From positions 1 through 38,590 of the forward strand of contig JAPUFX010000052.1 of NCBI GenBank assembly GCA_027293415.1: a DNA stretch of 38,590 nt, given 5' to 3'. Below the pieces are notes generated by a model. That model did not search any database, was not told the origin of the DNA, and worked only from the letters and a program-made list of their open reading frames with translations. The translations under genes and the position numbers were made by a program. Of this stretch, positions 25,623 to 34,911 are shown in pieces. The DNA comes from Candidatus Methylomirabilota bacterium (GTDB taxonomy: Bacteria > Methylomirabilota > Methylomirabilia > Methylomirabilales > CSP1-5). Each line of letters starts with the position of its first letter. Within the stretch, counting starts at the first letter, position 1.

Positions 25623-27390
25623 CGATCTCCGGCCCCTCCAACACCTCCCGCTCTAACAGGGCAGTAGCCACGCCGTGGAGTGCCTCCATCCGGGATTTGA
25701 CCAGCTCCTTGGCCCGTTCGTATGCCTCCGTCACAAAGCGACGGACTTCCCTATCGATCTCCTGGGCGGTCTCCTCACTGTAGTCCTGATGCTGGGCAAT
25801 CTCTCTCCCCAGAAAGATCATCTCCTCCTTCTTCCCAAAGGTGAGGGGCCCCATCTTGTCGCTCATTCCCCACTCACACACCATTTTCCGGGCCAATTCG
25901 GTGGCCCGTTCCAGGTCGTTCCCTGCCCCCGTGCTAATCCAGGAAAACACCAACTCCTCTGCCACCCGACCCCCCATGAGGATGGCGATATTGTCCATCA
26001 GAAAATCCCGATGATAGTTATGCTTCTCATCGATGGGGAGTTGCGTGGTAACTCCTAAGGCCCGGCCCCGGGGGATAATCGTCACCTTGTGAATTGGATC
26101 GGTCCCTGGAATGAGCTTGGCCACCAGGGCATGCCCGGCCTCGTGATAGGCGGTGGCCCGCCGCTCTTCCTCGCTCAAGATGAGGCTCTTGCGCTCCACC
26201 CCCATGAGCACCTTGTCTTTGGAACTTTCAAAGTCCTTCATTTCGACCGATTGCTTATTTTCCCGAGCGGCCAAGAGGGCTGCTTCGTTCACCAGATTGG
26301 CCAGGTCCGCCCCCGAGAAGCCCGGCGTTCCTCGGGCCAGGATCGCCAGGTCCACATCGTCGTCCAGGGGGATCTTTTTGATATGGACTTTGAGGATCTC
26401 TTCCCGGCCCCGAATATCGGGCCGCCCCACGATCACCTGTCGGTCGAATCGCCCGGGCCGAAGCAGCGCCGGATCCAACACGTCCGGACGATTCGTCGCC
26501 GCGATGAGAATTACCCCCTCGTTCGACTCAAAGCCATCCATCTCCACCAAGAGCGCGTTTAGGGTTTGCTCTCGCTCGTCATGGCCGCCCCCGAGCCCTG
26601 CACCCCGGTGCCGCCCCACCGCGTCAATCTCATCCATGAAGATAATACAGGGCGCATGCTTCTTCCCCTGCTCAAAGAGGTCGCGTACCCGAGAGGCCCC
26701 AACCCCCACAAACATTTCCACGAAGTCAGAGCCCGAGATCGAAAAGAAGGGGACACTGGCTTCACCGGCAATGGCGCGGGCCAGCAGCGTCTTCCCCGTC
26801 CCGGGAGGCCCCATCAGCAAGACCCCTTTCGGGATCCGGCCACCCAGCTTCTGATACTTCTGGGGGTCTTTCAGAAATTCGATGATCTCTTGCAGTTCTT
26901 CCTTGGCTTCTTCCACGCCCGCGACATCAGTAAAGGTTATCCGGTTCTGTTTTTCCGTGAGCAGCCGGGCCCGCGCCTTTCCAAAGGAGAGGGCCTTAGT
27001 ACCCCCGCCTTGCATCTGGCGCATGAAGAAGATCCAGACGCCGATGAACACGAGCATCGGGAGCCAGGAGAGGAGGACATTCCACCACGGATTTTGTTCT
27101 GTGGGCTTGGCGGCAATCCTCACACCCTGCTTCCGCAGGTTGGGAACCAGCTCGGGATCTTCAGGAGCATAGGTTCGAAAGACGGTACCATCAGTCAACT
27201 GGCCCTGGATGTCTGACCCCTTTAGGGTCACCTCAGTGACCTCCCCTTTGTCGACATACTCAATAAACTCGCTAAATATCAGCTCCTTCTTGACCTGCTG
27301 ACCCTGATTGAAAATGTTAAAGAGGAGGATCATGCTCAGGCCAATGACGAGCCAGAGCGCCAAATTTTTCATGAAAGGACTTAACTGCAT
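25594..27390 (-). CDS. ftsH: ATP-dependent zinc metalloprotease FtsH
   Basis: This membrane-bound AAA+ protease degrades misfolded membrane proteins and regulators. The 598-residue protein has two N-terminal membrane segments (about 8-26 and 103-122) around a periplasmic domain. Walker A is GPPGTGKT near 195, Walker B is IIFMDEID near 250, the arginine-finger region lies near 310, and the zinc site is HEAGH near 418. GAGGAGG precedes ATG 27390 closely. It heads the ftsH-folP-glmM run. Confidence 0.96.
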   Translation of the reverse strand: MQLSPFMKNLALWLVIGLSMILLFNIFNQGQQVKKELIFSEFIEYVDKGEVTEVTLKGSDIQGQLTDGTVFRTYAPEDPELVPNLRKQGVRIAAKPTEQNPWWNVLLSWLPMLVFIGVWIFFMRQMQGGGTKALSFGKARARLLTEKQNRITFTDVAGVEEAKEELQEIIEFLKDPQKYQKLGGRIPKGVLLMGPPGTGKTLLARAIAGEASVPFFSISGSDFVEMFVGVGASRVRDLFEQGKKHAPCIIFMDEIDAVGRHRGAGLGGGHDEREQTLNALLVEMDGFESNEGVILIAATNRPDVLDPALLRPGRFDRQVIVGRPDIRGREEILKVHIKKIPLDDDVDLAILARGTPGFSGADLANLVNEAALLAARENKQSVEMKDFESSKDKVLMGVERKSLILSEEERRATAYHEAGHALVAKLIPGTDPIHKVTIIPRGRALGVTTQLPIDEKHNYHRDFLMDNIAILMGGRVAEELVFSWISTGAGNDLERATELARKMVCEWGMSDKMGPLTFGKKEEMIFLGREIAQHQDYSEETAQEIDREVRRFVTEAYERAKELVKSRMEALHGVATALLEREVLEGPEIDGIVDAAPA

Positions 27391-27444
27391 AGCCTCCTCG
27401 AGGTCAAGTACTCCTGAGTGCCGTACCGATACAACTCCATCTTA

Positions 27445-27473
27445 AAAATAGCACATTAGGGGAAAGTTGCCAA
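27445..27473 (-). promoter_or_regulatory. Candidate promoter of the ftsH-folP-glmM run
   Basis: On the minus strand TTGGCA (27473-27468), a 17-base spacer and TATTTT (27450-27445) preceded by TGC (extended -10) lie between tilS and ftsH, about 55 bases before the ftsH start. Confidence 0.4.
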
Positions 27474-27489
27474 TACCAAATGGAGCGGA

Positions 27490-28887
27490 TCAGGGGGCGG
27501 CGGGACCTGCCCCTCGGTGGACAGCGAGGACGAGGACCTCTTCGGTCGTGTCTCCAATTCCCGCGCGCTCATCGATCCGAAATCCGGGAACCCACAGGAT
27601 CCCTTGCTGATCCGTGACGACGGGGATCTTTTGTCGTTCCTCCCGAGGGATCTTCGCATCGACGAAGAGATCTTGCAGCTTCTTACTCCCCTTGAGCCTC
27701 CAGGGGCGGAAGCGATCCCCCGGTCTCCAACTCCTCACCACCAGCGGAGGCAGGACCTGCTTCCAGTCGATAAATGCTCGATCTGGAGTGGTTTCCGAGG
27801 GGTCTGCCATCGATCGAGGCAGGATCGTAGCCTCTATCTTGATTCCCCAGTCGGCATGGATGAGCTCACCCGGTACCCGCAATTCCTGATGCAATATAGA
27901 CTGTTCTTTCCGTTCCCGCCTCCCGACGTAGAGAAGGCCCCCAGACCTCCAAGCCCACTGATTCTGAGGAAGAGTCACCGCCGACCCCCCCCCGGGGCCC
28001 ATCAGCTTTTCCACTGCCTCCAGGTGGGCAGAAGTAATGTACGCATCAGGGGTGAGGTCCCGAATCGCCCGCTCGATAATCCGGCGACGAATGGCGGGGG
28101 CCAGACGCCGAAGGGCGCTGAGTTCCATCCACGCCGCGCTCTCCTGAGAGTCCACCAGGGGACCGGAGACCTCACGAGCGACTTTTTCAAGATATCCCTC
28201 GTCCTCTGCAACCAAGGCCGCCATCCGGGCTAACGTTCTGGTAATAGCCGGATTATATTCCTTCTGGAGCAATGGAAGGAGGTGCTGGCGGATCCGGTTC
28301 CGGTGGTAACGGAGGTCTCTGTTCGTGGGATCTTCTACGAAGGAGAGCCGGTGCGCCTTGGCATATGCCTCGATGTCCTCTCGGCCTACGGCAAGCAGCG
28401 GTCGAATCAGGAGCCCCGCTTTGACGGGCAGGATCCCTCGCAGTCCCCGAAGCCCCGAGCCCCTGAGCAGATGAAGGAGGACCGTCTCTGCCTGATCGTC
28501 CTGGTGGTGTCCCATGGCAATCTTTGTCGCTCCCACCTGGGACGCCATGTCCTCCAGAAAGTGGTATCGCGCCCGCCGGGCTTCCGCCTGAAGCGATCCG
28601 CCACGCCGCGCCTCCCGTACCCAGGATTTCGTGGTGGCAGGCAAATCCCACGAGGCCGCCACTTCTTGTACAAAGAGCGCATCCCTCCGGGAACTCTCTC
28701 GCAGGCAATGATCGAAATGTGCAACGTGAAGGGTGAGAGAAAATTCGGCGCGCAGACGCAGGAGGCAGTGGAGCAACACGATGGAGTCGACCCCGCCTGA
28801 AACCGCAACCACCACCCCTTCCCCTGGCTGAATGAGCCTGTAAGTCGCGATGGCCTTTCGAACGGCCGCGAAAACCGGTTCTCGCAC
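27490..28887 (-). CDS. tilS: tRNA(Ile)-lysidine synthase
   Basis: TilS puts lysine on C34 of the CAU-anticodon isoleucine tRNA so that it reads AUA. The protein of about 465 residues has the N-type ATP pyrophosphatase loop SGGVDS near 32, the GHHQDDQAET motif near 130 and the PTNRDLRYHRNRIR stretch near 190. A C-terminal TilS domain with WRPGDRFRP near 385 follows. GTG 28887 is preferred as it lies nine bases behind AGGAGG; ATG 28914 is possible. It diverges from the kinase gene at 29037. Confidence 0.93.
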   Translation of the reverse strand: MREPVFAAVRKAIATYRLIQPGEGVVVAVSGGVDSIVLLHCLLRLRAEFSLTLHVAHFDHCLRESSRRDALFVQEVAASWDLPATTKSWVREARRGGSLQAEARRARYHFLEDMASQVGATKIAMGHHQDDQAETVLLHLLRGSGLRGLRGILPVKAGLLIRPLLAVGREDIEAYAKAHRLSFVEDPTNRDLRYHRNRIRQHLLPLLQKEYNPAITRTLARMAALVAEDEGYLEKVAREVSGPLVDSQESAAWMELSALRRLAPAIRRRIIERAIRDLTPDAYITSAHLEAVEKLMGPGGGSAVTLPQNQWAWRSGGLLYVGRRERKEQSILHQELRVPGELIHADWGIKIEATILPRSMADPSETTPDRAFIDWKQVLPPLVVRSWRPGDRFRPWRLKGSKKLQDLFVDAKIPREERQKIPVVTDQQGILWVPGFRIDERAGIGDTTEEVLVLAVHRGAGPAAP

Positions 28888-28972
28888 AACCTGTCCCCTC
28901 CTCACGGCAATCATAGGAGCTTGCCAGAGCCCTGTCAATGTCGATCCGACGCGCGGAAAGGGCACATTCTCA

Positions 28973-29001
28973 TTGAAAAATCATGCACTTCCTGATAGCG
29001 T
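28973..29001 (+). promoter_or_regulatory. Weak candidate promoter of the kinase-regulator pair
   Basis: TTGAAA (28973-28978), 17 bases and TAGCGT (28996-29001) lie before the kinase start. The -10 box is poor. Confidence 0.25.
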
Positions 29002-29036
29002 AATTAGAACGAGAGGGGTCATGAGGACCATCGGCG

Positions 29037-30599
29037 ATGGCCTATCCAGAGACACCAAAACGAACCGTCCTCGTGGTGGATGACGAACGCTTCATGCGGG
29101 AGCTCTGTGGAGACATCCTTTCCCAGGCAGACTTCCAAGTCCTGCTGGCCTCAGACGCTCCGGAGGGCCTTGCCCTAGCCGAGTCCGATCCCCCATCGGT
29201 TATCCTCCTGGATGTCATGCTTCCCGGGATGAACGGAATCGACGCGCTGACCCATTTTTCCCAGGTGGCCCCTTTTGCTCCTGTGGTCATCATCACCGCC
29301 TACGCATCCCTGCAAAGTGCCATCGGGTCCCTAAAACACGGCGCCTATGACTACATCCCGAAACCGTTTAAACCGGATTCGCTCGTAGCAGCGGTCCAGC
29401 GGGCCGAGGAGCGCCACCGGCTCCTGGTCGAGAATGCCACGATCGTCCAGACCCTGCAGGAAAAAGTGACTGATCTCACCCGCCTCCACCGAACGGCGAA
29501 CGAGCTGGCGAAGGATCTGGGCCGGCGCATGGAGGCCCGCACGGAAGAACTCCTCCGGAGCGAGCGCCTCACCGAGGGCATCATTACTCACTTGGCGAGC
29601 GGACTGATGGTAACCGATCAGGGCGGAGCGATCACCTTGATCAATCCGCAGGGAGCCCTTGCCCTACGATGTCAAGCGGAGGAATTGCTGGGTCGCAAGC
29701 TGACTGACCTCTTCTCCGACGCCGGCGAGCTGTTAGAGGTCCGGGGCGAGTCCAGCCAGCGCGAGTTGGAACTCATCTTGCCGGACGGCAGCACCATCCC
29801 CCTTGGTTTCAACAACTCGTATCTCACCGACGCTCAGGACAACCGCGAGGGGGTAATCGTGGTCTTCCGGGACCTGAGTGAGATCAAGCAGCTCCAAGCG
29901 GAACTGCGCCGCAAAGACCGTTTCGCGGCCATCGGACAAGTGGTGGCTGGCGTGGCTCATGAGATCCGGAACCCCCTCTTCGGCATCACCTCTGGGGCCG
30001 AGATCCTCAAGCGAGAGGTGGATTTCACCCCAGCCCATCGCAACCTGGTCGAGGCGATGTTCTCGGAAACCCAGCGCCTCAATGCTTTGGTCAGCGATCT
30101 TCTCCTCTTCGGAGGACCATCCCGGCTGGAACGACAAACCACCGACTTTCACCAACTCCTGGATGCAACTTGCCACCTGTACGTCGGCGAAGTCCGCGAG
30201 CGTTCCATCCACCTGCAAAAGACCTACGATCCCCATCTGCCGGCTGTCTTCGCGGATCAAGATAAGCTGAAACAGGTCATTTTGAATCTGCTCAAGAATG
30301 CCCTCGAGGCGACCCCGCCCGGAGGAACCATCACCGTGGGGACGCGGCTTCACCGAAAGGGGAAAACGGGTGAGCAGGTAGAGATGTTTATCAGCGACAC
30401 GGGATCCGGCATCCCCGCTGAGGACCAGGGCCGCATCTTTGACCTCTTTTTCACCACCAAGCCCCGGGGAACGGGCTTGGGACTCCCGATCTGCCGGCGG
30501 ATTGTCGAAGATCACGGAGGAAGCATTACGGCGGAGAGTCAGCCGAGCCAAGGGACGACCTTCACCGTGCGACTCCCTCTCAAACACGTTGACAGGTAA
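29037..30599 (+). CDS. Receiver-PAS-histidine kinase (NtrB-like)
   Basis: The 520-residue soluble protein has an N-terminal receiver domain (DDERFMR near 15, phospho-acceptor D59 in ILLDVMLPG, and the lysine of PKPFKP near 105). A coiled linker and a PAS domain (about 185-290) follow, then a dimerisation helix with GVAHEIRNPL carrying the phosphorylated histidine. The ATPase domain has NLLKNALEA, SDTGSGIP and GTGLGLP. Its receiver may let another kinase control it. It lies 96 bases before the NtrC-like regulator, its likely partner. The signal is unknown. Confidence 0.88.
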   Translation: MAYPETPKRTVLVVDDERFMRELCGDILSQADFQVLLASDAPEGLALAESDPPSVILLDVMLPGMNGIDALTHFSQVAPFAPVVIITAYASLQSAIGSLKHGAYDYIPKPFKPDSLVAAVQRAEERHRLLVENATIVQTLQEKVTDLTRLHRTANELAKDLGRRMEARTEELLRSERLTEGIITHLASGLMVTDQGGAITLINPQGALALRCQAEELLGRKLTDLFSDAGELLEVRGESSQRELELILPDGSTIPLGFNNSYLTDAQDNREGVIVVFRDLSEIKQLQAELRRKDRFAAIGQVVAGVAHEIRNPLFGITSGAEILKREVDFTPAHRNLVEAMFSETQRLNALVSDLLLFGGPSRLERQTTDFHQLLDATCHLYVGEVRERSIHLQKTYDPHLPAVFADQDKLKQVILNLLKNALEATPPGGTITVGTRLHRKGKTGEQVEMFISDTGSGIPAEDQGRIFDLFFTTKPRGTGLGLPICRRIVEDHGGSITAESQPSQGTTFTVRLPLKHVDR

Positions 30600-30695
30600 C
30601 CGATGACCATCCACAATGGAGTTTTGGGGGAACAGGTTCTTGTCAAGAAGACGCGCCATGCTCAGTTGAGATTGATCGGGTAGTGGTGCACACAT

Positions 30696-32105
30696 ATGAA
30701 GCCGACACTGGCCATTATCGATGACGAAACCTTAATCCGGCAGGTTCTGCGCCACCATTTTGAGCGCAGGGGGTACCGGGTCCTGGAAGCGTCCACTGCC
30801 TCGCAAGGGATCCAAATCGTTCGGGAGGAGGACCCCGATGTGGTCCTCCTGGACCTCAAGCTCCCAGATCTGGACGGCCTGAGCACCCTGAACCGCATCA
30901 AGACGAGCCAGCCTGATACCGCGGTGATTGTGCTCACCGCTCACGGCACCTACGAAAAGGCCGTGGAGGCTGTGAAGGGTGGAGCGGAAGACTTTTTGAT
31001 CAAAGAGCCCGCGGAAGGAAACCTCGCAGCGATGGAACTCAGGGTGTCGAAGGCGGTGGACAGGCTCCGGAAGGACCGGATTCGCTCGTATTATAGCCAA
31101 CATTTCCGAAGACGGGCGACAGACAAAGAACCGGCGATTCCCGGTGAGCATCCCTCCATTGTGGCCCTCAACGGATTGGTGGATCTTGTCGCCCAGAACC
31201 CCTCAACCACCCTCCTCATCACGGGAGAAAGCGGGACGGGAAAGGAGCTGGCGGCCAAGGCAATCCATCAGAAGTCAAGCCGACGAGACAAGGCCTTTGT
31301 GGAGATCAATTGTGCGGGGCTCTCGGAGAATCTCTTGGATTCAGAGCTCTTCGGTCACGAACGAGGGTCGTTCACCGATGCGAAATCGATGAAGCGGGGA
31401 CTCCTGGAGGTGGCCGACAGCGGGACAGTCCTCCTTGATGAGATCGGGGATATGTCATTGGCAGTTCAGCCCAAGCTCCTTCGAGTCCTGGAGACTCGAA
31501 CCTTTAGGCGGGTCGGGGGTATCCGGGATATCTCTGTCGACGTGCGCATCATCACCGCCACCAACAAGGACCTCAAGAAGTTGGTGGAGACTGGTAGCTT
31601 CCGCGAAGATCTCTACTATCGCCTCAAGGTGATGCCTGTGGCGATGCCCCCACTGCGCGAGCGGGGTCGTGATGTGCTCTTGCTCGCTCAACTCTTCGTC
31701 CAGGAGTTCAACACGTTCTTGAAGAAACGCATTCGCGGATTCTCCGAAGAAGCCCAGGAGATCCTCCTGGCTTATCCTTGGCCAGGCAATGTGCGCGAAG
31801 TCAAGAACGTGACAGAACGCGCGATGATCCTCTGCCGGAGTGACATGATCCTTCCCGAGAATCTCCCGGCGGATCTTCCGGGAGTCACCGGCAAACCTGT
31901 CCGGGACACCACGGAGGAGAAGGCATCCCACCGACCGGGTCGCAGAGAGACAGACCCATTCCTTCCACTCGCCGCACTCGAGAAAAACCACATCCGCGAA
32001 GCGCTGGAGGCCACCGAGGGGAACCGCACTCAGGCGGCAAAGCTCTTGGGAATCTCCCGCTCCACCCTGCAGGACAAGATCAAGCGGTACCGTCTGCAAA
32101 AGTGA
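30696..32105 (+). CDS. Sigma-54-dependent NtrC-family response regulator
   Basis: The 469-residue regulator has a receiver (D53 in LLDLKLPDLDG), an AAA+ domain (Walker A GESGTGKE at 177-184, Walker B TVLLDEIGDM near 245) and a C-terminal Fis-type helix-turn-helix (NRTQAAKLLGISRSTLQDKI). The sigma-54-contacting loop, usually GAFTGA, is GSFTDA at 224-229. Phenylalanine and threonine are kept, so it may still work with sigma-54. It probably answers to the kinase encoded just upstream; its targets are unknown, although a sigma-54-like promoter precedes the other kinase gene in this window. Confidence 0.9.
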   Translation: MKPTLAIIDDETLIRQVLRHHFERRGYRVLEASTASQGIQIVREEDPDVVLLDLKLPDLDGLSTLNRIKTSQPDTAVIVLTAHGTYEKAVEAVKGGAEDFLIKEPAEGNLAAMELRVSKAVDRLRKDRIRSYYSQHFRRRATDKEPAIPGEHPSIVALNGLVDLVAQNPSTTLLITGESGTGKELAAKAIHQKSSRRDKAFVEINCAGLSENLLDSELFGHERGSFTDAKSMKRGLLEVADSGTVLLDEIGDMSLAVQPKLLRVLETRTFRRVGGIRDISVDVRIITATNKDLKKLVETGSFREDLYYRLKVMPVAMPPLRERGRDVLLLAQLFVQEFNTFLKKRIRGFSEEAQEILLAYPWPGNVREVKNVTERAMILCRSDMILPENLPADLPGVTGKPVRDTTEEKASHRPGRRETDPFLPLAALEKNHIREALEATEGNRTQAAKLLGISRSTLQDKIKRYRLQK

Positions 32106-32769
32106 CGAGGGACGTCGCCACCCTGAAACGGTGCGACTCCTCTCTTCTCGGATAGACTAGATCAAATTCACCAACACGCACTCTGGCCCGGACAATTTTC
32201 TGAGTCACAAGCCTATTTTTTTTAGTACCAACGTTTATCTATCGTCTACGAAGCCGATTGCTGAAGACAGCATTCGGTCATGACAAAACTGGGTGTGAGA
32301 TATGACGGCATGAACATGTGTCCAAGCCTTGGGGACCCCGATCAGCTGCGGGTTTGAGCGATCTTCATTCACTCAGAGGCGCGCCGAGCCGCGCCAGAAG
32401 CTCATCCAGAGAGACACTGATATTCTAGTCTACGCTCCCCGTCGCTAACTACTCGTCAGATTTGAGTTCCAGAAAACATTTTTTCTCGCTCCAAAAAGCA
32501 CTTGACTCGAACACCAAGGTTCGTTAAAAGGAAGCGCGCTTAACCCTGACAAGACCCCGTGTTCGACAGATGCTGAAGTCAATCACCTGCACTCCAATCG
32601 AACACTTCTGGGGATAAGTCGCAAACCTCTCGCCACCGTTTAAGTTACAATGTTGCCCACCTTGTGGAAAAAATGTGGATAGCTTCCCTCCTTCGGATGG
32701 AACGTGAGCCCGGCAGTACGTCTCTTCACCATAGGCAAGATTCGAGCGGCGTAGGAGGAGACTGATCAG
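32106..32769. other. Gene-free region before dnaA, possible replication origin
   Basis: No protein gene is credible in these 664 bases. Near the dnaA end lie three DnaA-box-like 9-mers, each one mismatch from TGTGGATAA: TGGGGATAA (32609-32617), TGTGGAAAA (32663-32671) and TGTGGATAG (32674-32682). AT-rich patches occur at about 32214-32240 and 32475-32500. A hairpin of 10 bp with one mismatch lies at 32254-32277. The setting upstream of dnaA fits an origin or an autoregulated dnaA promoter, but boxes are few. Confidence 0.4.
32502..32530 (+). promoter_or_regulatory. Candidate dnaA promoter
   Basis: TTGACT (32502-32507), a 17-base spacer containing the dyad CGAAC/GTTCG, and TAAAAG (32525-32530) lie about 240 bases before the dnaA start, upstream of the DnaA-box-like sites. 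Confidence 0.4.
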
Positions 32770-34116
32770 ATGACCGGACATCCCCCATTGTCCCAGGAAG
32801 TCTGGCAGGCGGCCCTCTCCAACATCCAGCACCAACTGGTTCACCATAGCTTCGAGACCTGGTTCCGCCCCCTCACCCTGGGAAGTATAGGCGACAGTCG
32901 CCTCCAGGTCCTTCTTCCCAATCGCTTTTTCAAAGAGTGGTTTGAAGAACATTATATTGAACTCCTCCGGTCCGCCTTAGAGGATCTCCTGTTTACCCGC
33001 GTAGAGATCGATCTCATGATCCCAAACCAGGACCTCCCCCCACCACCCCCTCCCCCGGAAGTTCCACACAAACGGACTGCCCGCCGGCCCCCCCCTACGA
33101 CCTCCTCCCTGAATTCCAAATACACCTTTGACAACTTTGTCGTGGGGAGTGGAAACCAACTCGCCCATGCTGCATCACTGGCGGTTGCCGAACAAATCTC
33201 GCGGGCGTACAATCCGTTCTTCATTTATGGCGGCGTCGGTCTCGGCAAGACGCATCTCCTTCACGCCATCGGCCGTCTCGTTCTGGACCGCGATGATGCG
33301 ATCCGGGTCTCCTACATCTCGTCGGAAAAGTTCACTAACGACCTGATTAACGCGATCCGCTTTGATTCCACGATCGAATTCCGAAATCGCTACCGGAGTG
33401 TGGACGTCCTTCTCATTGACGACATCCAATTCATCGCCGGCAAGGAAAGGACGCAGGAGGAGTTTTTCCATACCTTTAACGACCTCCACAATTCCTCTAA
33501 ACAAATCGTCTTGACGAGCGACAGCATCCCTAAGGACATCCCGGGTTTGGAAGAACGACTCCGCTCCCGGTTCGAGTGGGGCCTCATTGCCGATATCCAG
33601 CCCCCCGACCTGGAAACCAAGGCAGCCATCCTGAGGAAAAAGGCCCAGGCAGAGGGGGTGCGGATTCCGGATGAGGTATCCCTCTTTATCGCCACGAACG
33701 TAAAATCGAACGTCCGGGAGCTAGAGGGCTACCTGATCCGGATCGTCGCCTACGCCTCCCTGACCAACCAGGCAATCACGCTCGATCTCGCCTGCGAGGT
33801 CCTGAAGGAGCTCGTAGACGGGGACAGGAGTATCACTATGCCCCATATTCTGGAGGTGGTAGGGGACTTTTACCGCCTCAAGGAAAAGGAACTCCTGTCG
33901 AAGAGCCGGCACAAGTCTATCGTCCTGCCTCGGCAAGTGGCGATGTATCTCTGCCGCACTCACACGAACGCTTCCCTCCCGGACATCGGGACAGAGTTTG
34001 GGGGGAAAGACCACTCAACGGTCATGCACGCCTGTTCCAAGATCCGGGAACTGCTGGCGAGAGACGACCGGTTCCGAAAACAGTTGCAGGACTTGACTAA
34101 TCTCCTCACCCGCTGA
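32770..34116 (+). CDS. dnaA: Chromosomal replication initiator protein DnaA
   Basis: DnaA binds the origin and opens it for replication. The 448-residue protein has the N-terminal DnaB-interacting domain (about 1-75), a proline-rich linker, the AAA+ domain (Walker A GGVGLGKTH near 155, Walker B LLIDDIQF near 215) and the C-terminal box-binding domain. The last carries the signature CRTHTNASLPDIGTEFGGKD and HSTVMHA. The start at ATG 32770 follows GGAGGAG. Confidence 0.97.
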   Translation: MTGHPPLSQEVWQAALSNIQHQLVHHSFETWFRPLTLGSIGDSRLQVLLPNRFFKEWFEEHYIELLRSALEDLLFTRVEIDLMIPNQDLPPPPPPPEVPHKRTARRPPPTTSSLNSKYTFDNFVVGSGNQLAHAASLAVAEQISRAYNPFFIYGGVGLGKTHLLHAIGRLVLDRDDAIRVSYISSEKFTNDLINAIRFDSTIEFRNRYRSVDVLLIDDIQFIAGKERTQEEFFHTFNDLHNSSKQIVLTSDSIPKDIPGLEERLRSRFEWGLIADIQPPDLETKAAILRKKAQAEGVRIPDEVSLFIATNVKSNVRELEGYLIRIVAYASLTNQAITLDLACEVLKELVDGDRSITMPHILEVVGDFYRLKEKELLSKSRHKSIVLPRQVAMYLCRTHTNASLPDIGTEFGGKDHSTVMHACSKIRELLARDDRFRKQLQDLTNLLTR

Positions 34117-34219
34117 TTTGACCTCCCGAATATTCGCCTTCCCAGCGTCACCGCATATCTACGAAGCCTTGCGTGCCCGAAGCAGAGCCCCGGTGGTAAA
34201 CCTTTTATCCAACCTACCC

Positions 34220-34248
34220 TTGACACCCCTTGCCCAGTGGGGGATACT
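34220..34248 (+). promoter_or_regulatory. Sigma-70 type promoter of small RNA copy B
   Basis: A perfect TTGACA (34220-34225), a 17-base spacer and GATACT (34243-34248) form one of the best promoters in the window. The spacer contains the dyad CCCC/GGGG. Confidence 0.6.
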
Positions 34249-34254
34249 TGGGCC

Positions 34255-34383
34255 TCCTTCAGGAGAGGCAGTGTTAGAACCGGGGTAGGGATATGTCCTA
34301 GCCCACCTCAGGCACCATCGTTGGCACACCAACCATTCGGAACGCTCTCTCGGGCGAAGTACCGTCCGGGAGGGCGTTTTGCT
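34255..34383 (+). ncRNA. Candidate small RNA or structured leader, copy B
   Basis: About 128 nt between a strong promoter and an intrinsic terminator, with no coding frame. Its last 110 or so nucleotides align with the minus-strand segment 322-460 (copy A). Local hairpins are visible: CTCC-TTCA-GGAG near the 5' end and TAGG/CCTA around GATATGT in the middle. The terminator comes about 40 bases before the start of the YHS-type gene at 34424. It could therefore be a free RNA or a leader that attenuates that gene. Since copy A stands before an unrelated gene with its own -10 box, a free RNA seems somewhat more likely. It lacks the marks of tRNA-Sec or SRP RNA. Confidence 0.5.
34342..34383 (+). 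terminator. Intrinsic terminator of small RNA copy B
   Basis: ACGCTCTC (34342-34349) pairs with GAGGGCGT (34370-34377), and CGGGC with GTCCG inside, around the loop GAAGTACC. TTTTGCT follows. The same hairpin with different paired bases ends copy A. Confidence 0.6.
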
Positions 34384-34423
34384 ATACACCATTCTAACCG
34401 CCAAAGAAAAAAGGAGGTGTAAA

Positions 34424-34801
34424 ATGAAAACACTTATTTGCCCTACATGTGGCTGTTCCCTGGTACGGCTAGGCATCAGCAAAGATAAGGCATTTCCTCA
34501 CCGCTATAACAATGAGGAATACCGTTTCTGTTGCCAGGCGTGCGTCGACCTGTTCACCATCGATCCCCAGAAATACCTCCAGAAAATAGATGATTTGATT
34601 GTATGCCCAAGCTGCTTGGGTGAAAAACCACTCGAGCGGGCCGTCAAGTTGATTGCCGGACAGGATGTGCACTTTTGCGGTTGTCCGTATTGCGCAGAAG
34701 TGTTCCAGAAGAACCCTGATTTTTACATTAGACGTTTAGAAGGTACCATACCTAATGAGGGCGTGCTTGACCATGAAGGACGTTGTGTTAGGCCGGAGTA
34801 A
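34424..34801 (+). CDS. Tandem YHS/TRASH-like metal-binding protein
   Basis: The 125-residue cytoplasmic protein holds two copies of one small cysteine-rich motif: CPTCG...YRFCCQACVDLFTIDPQKYL (residues 6-52) and CPSCL...VHFCGCPYCAEVFQKNPDFYI (about 61-105). CxxC with FCxxCxxxF and a following P..Y is the pattern of YHS/TRASH domains, which bind metals such as copper, mercury or zinc. AGGAGG lies six bases before ATG 34424. An extended -10-like TGCTATACA sits just behind the RNA terminator at 34380-34388 and could be its own promoter. It converges with the mercury-type operon, suggesting a role in metal handling or trafficking. The exact function is unknown. Confidence 0.75.
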   Translation: MKTLICPTCGCSLVRLGISKDKAFPHRYNNEEYRFCCQACVDLFTIDPQKYLQKIDDLIVCPSCLGEKPLERAVKLIAGQDVHFCGCPYCAEVFQKNPDFYIRRLEGTIPNEGVLDHEGRCVRPE

Positions 34802-34911
34802 GGACCTTGCCTGAGACTGAAGCGAGACACATAATCAAAGGGAGCAAACTGAGGATCAGAGGCCTCTTCTCCCCTTCCTGCGTCAATCAGCCTGAGGCCT
34901 GACGTCATCCC

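Noticed and set aside
30603-30683. A 26-codon frame directly behind the kinase gene
   Set aside because: It has no ribosome site of its own and no recognisable content; likely chance.
32524-32952. Minus-strand frame of 142 codons covering the dnaA start
   Set aside because: It lies over the dnaA control region and N-terminus and shows no domain.
34255-34383. Small RNA copy B as tRNA-Sec (selC), SRP RNA or 6S RNA
   Set aside because: No T-arm or acceptor pairing of a tRNA, no SRP tetraloop signature, and no end-to-end pairing as in 6S RNA.
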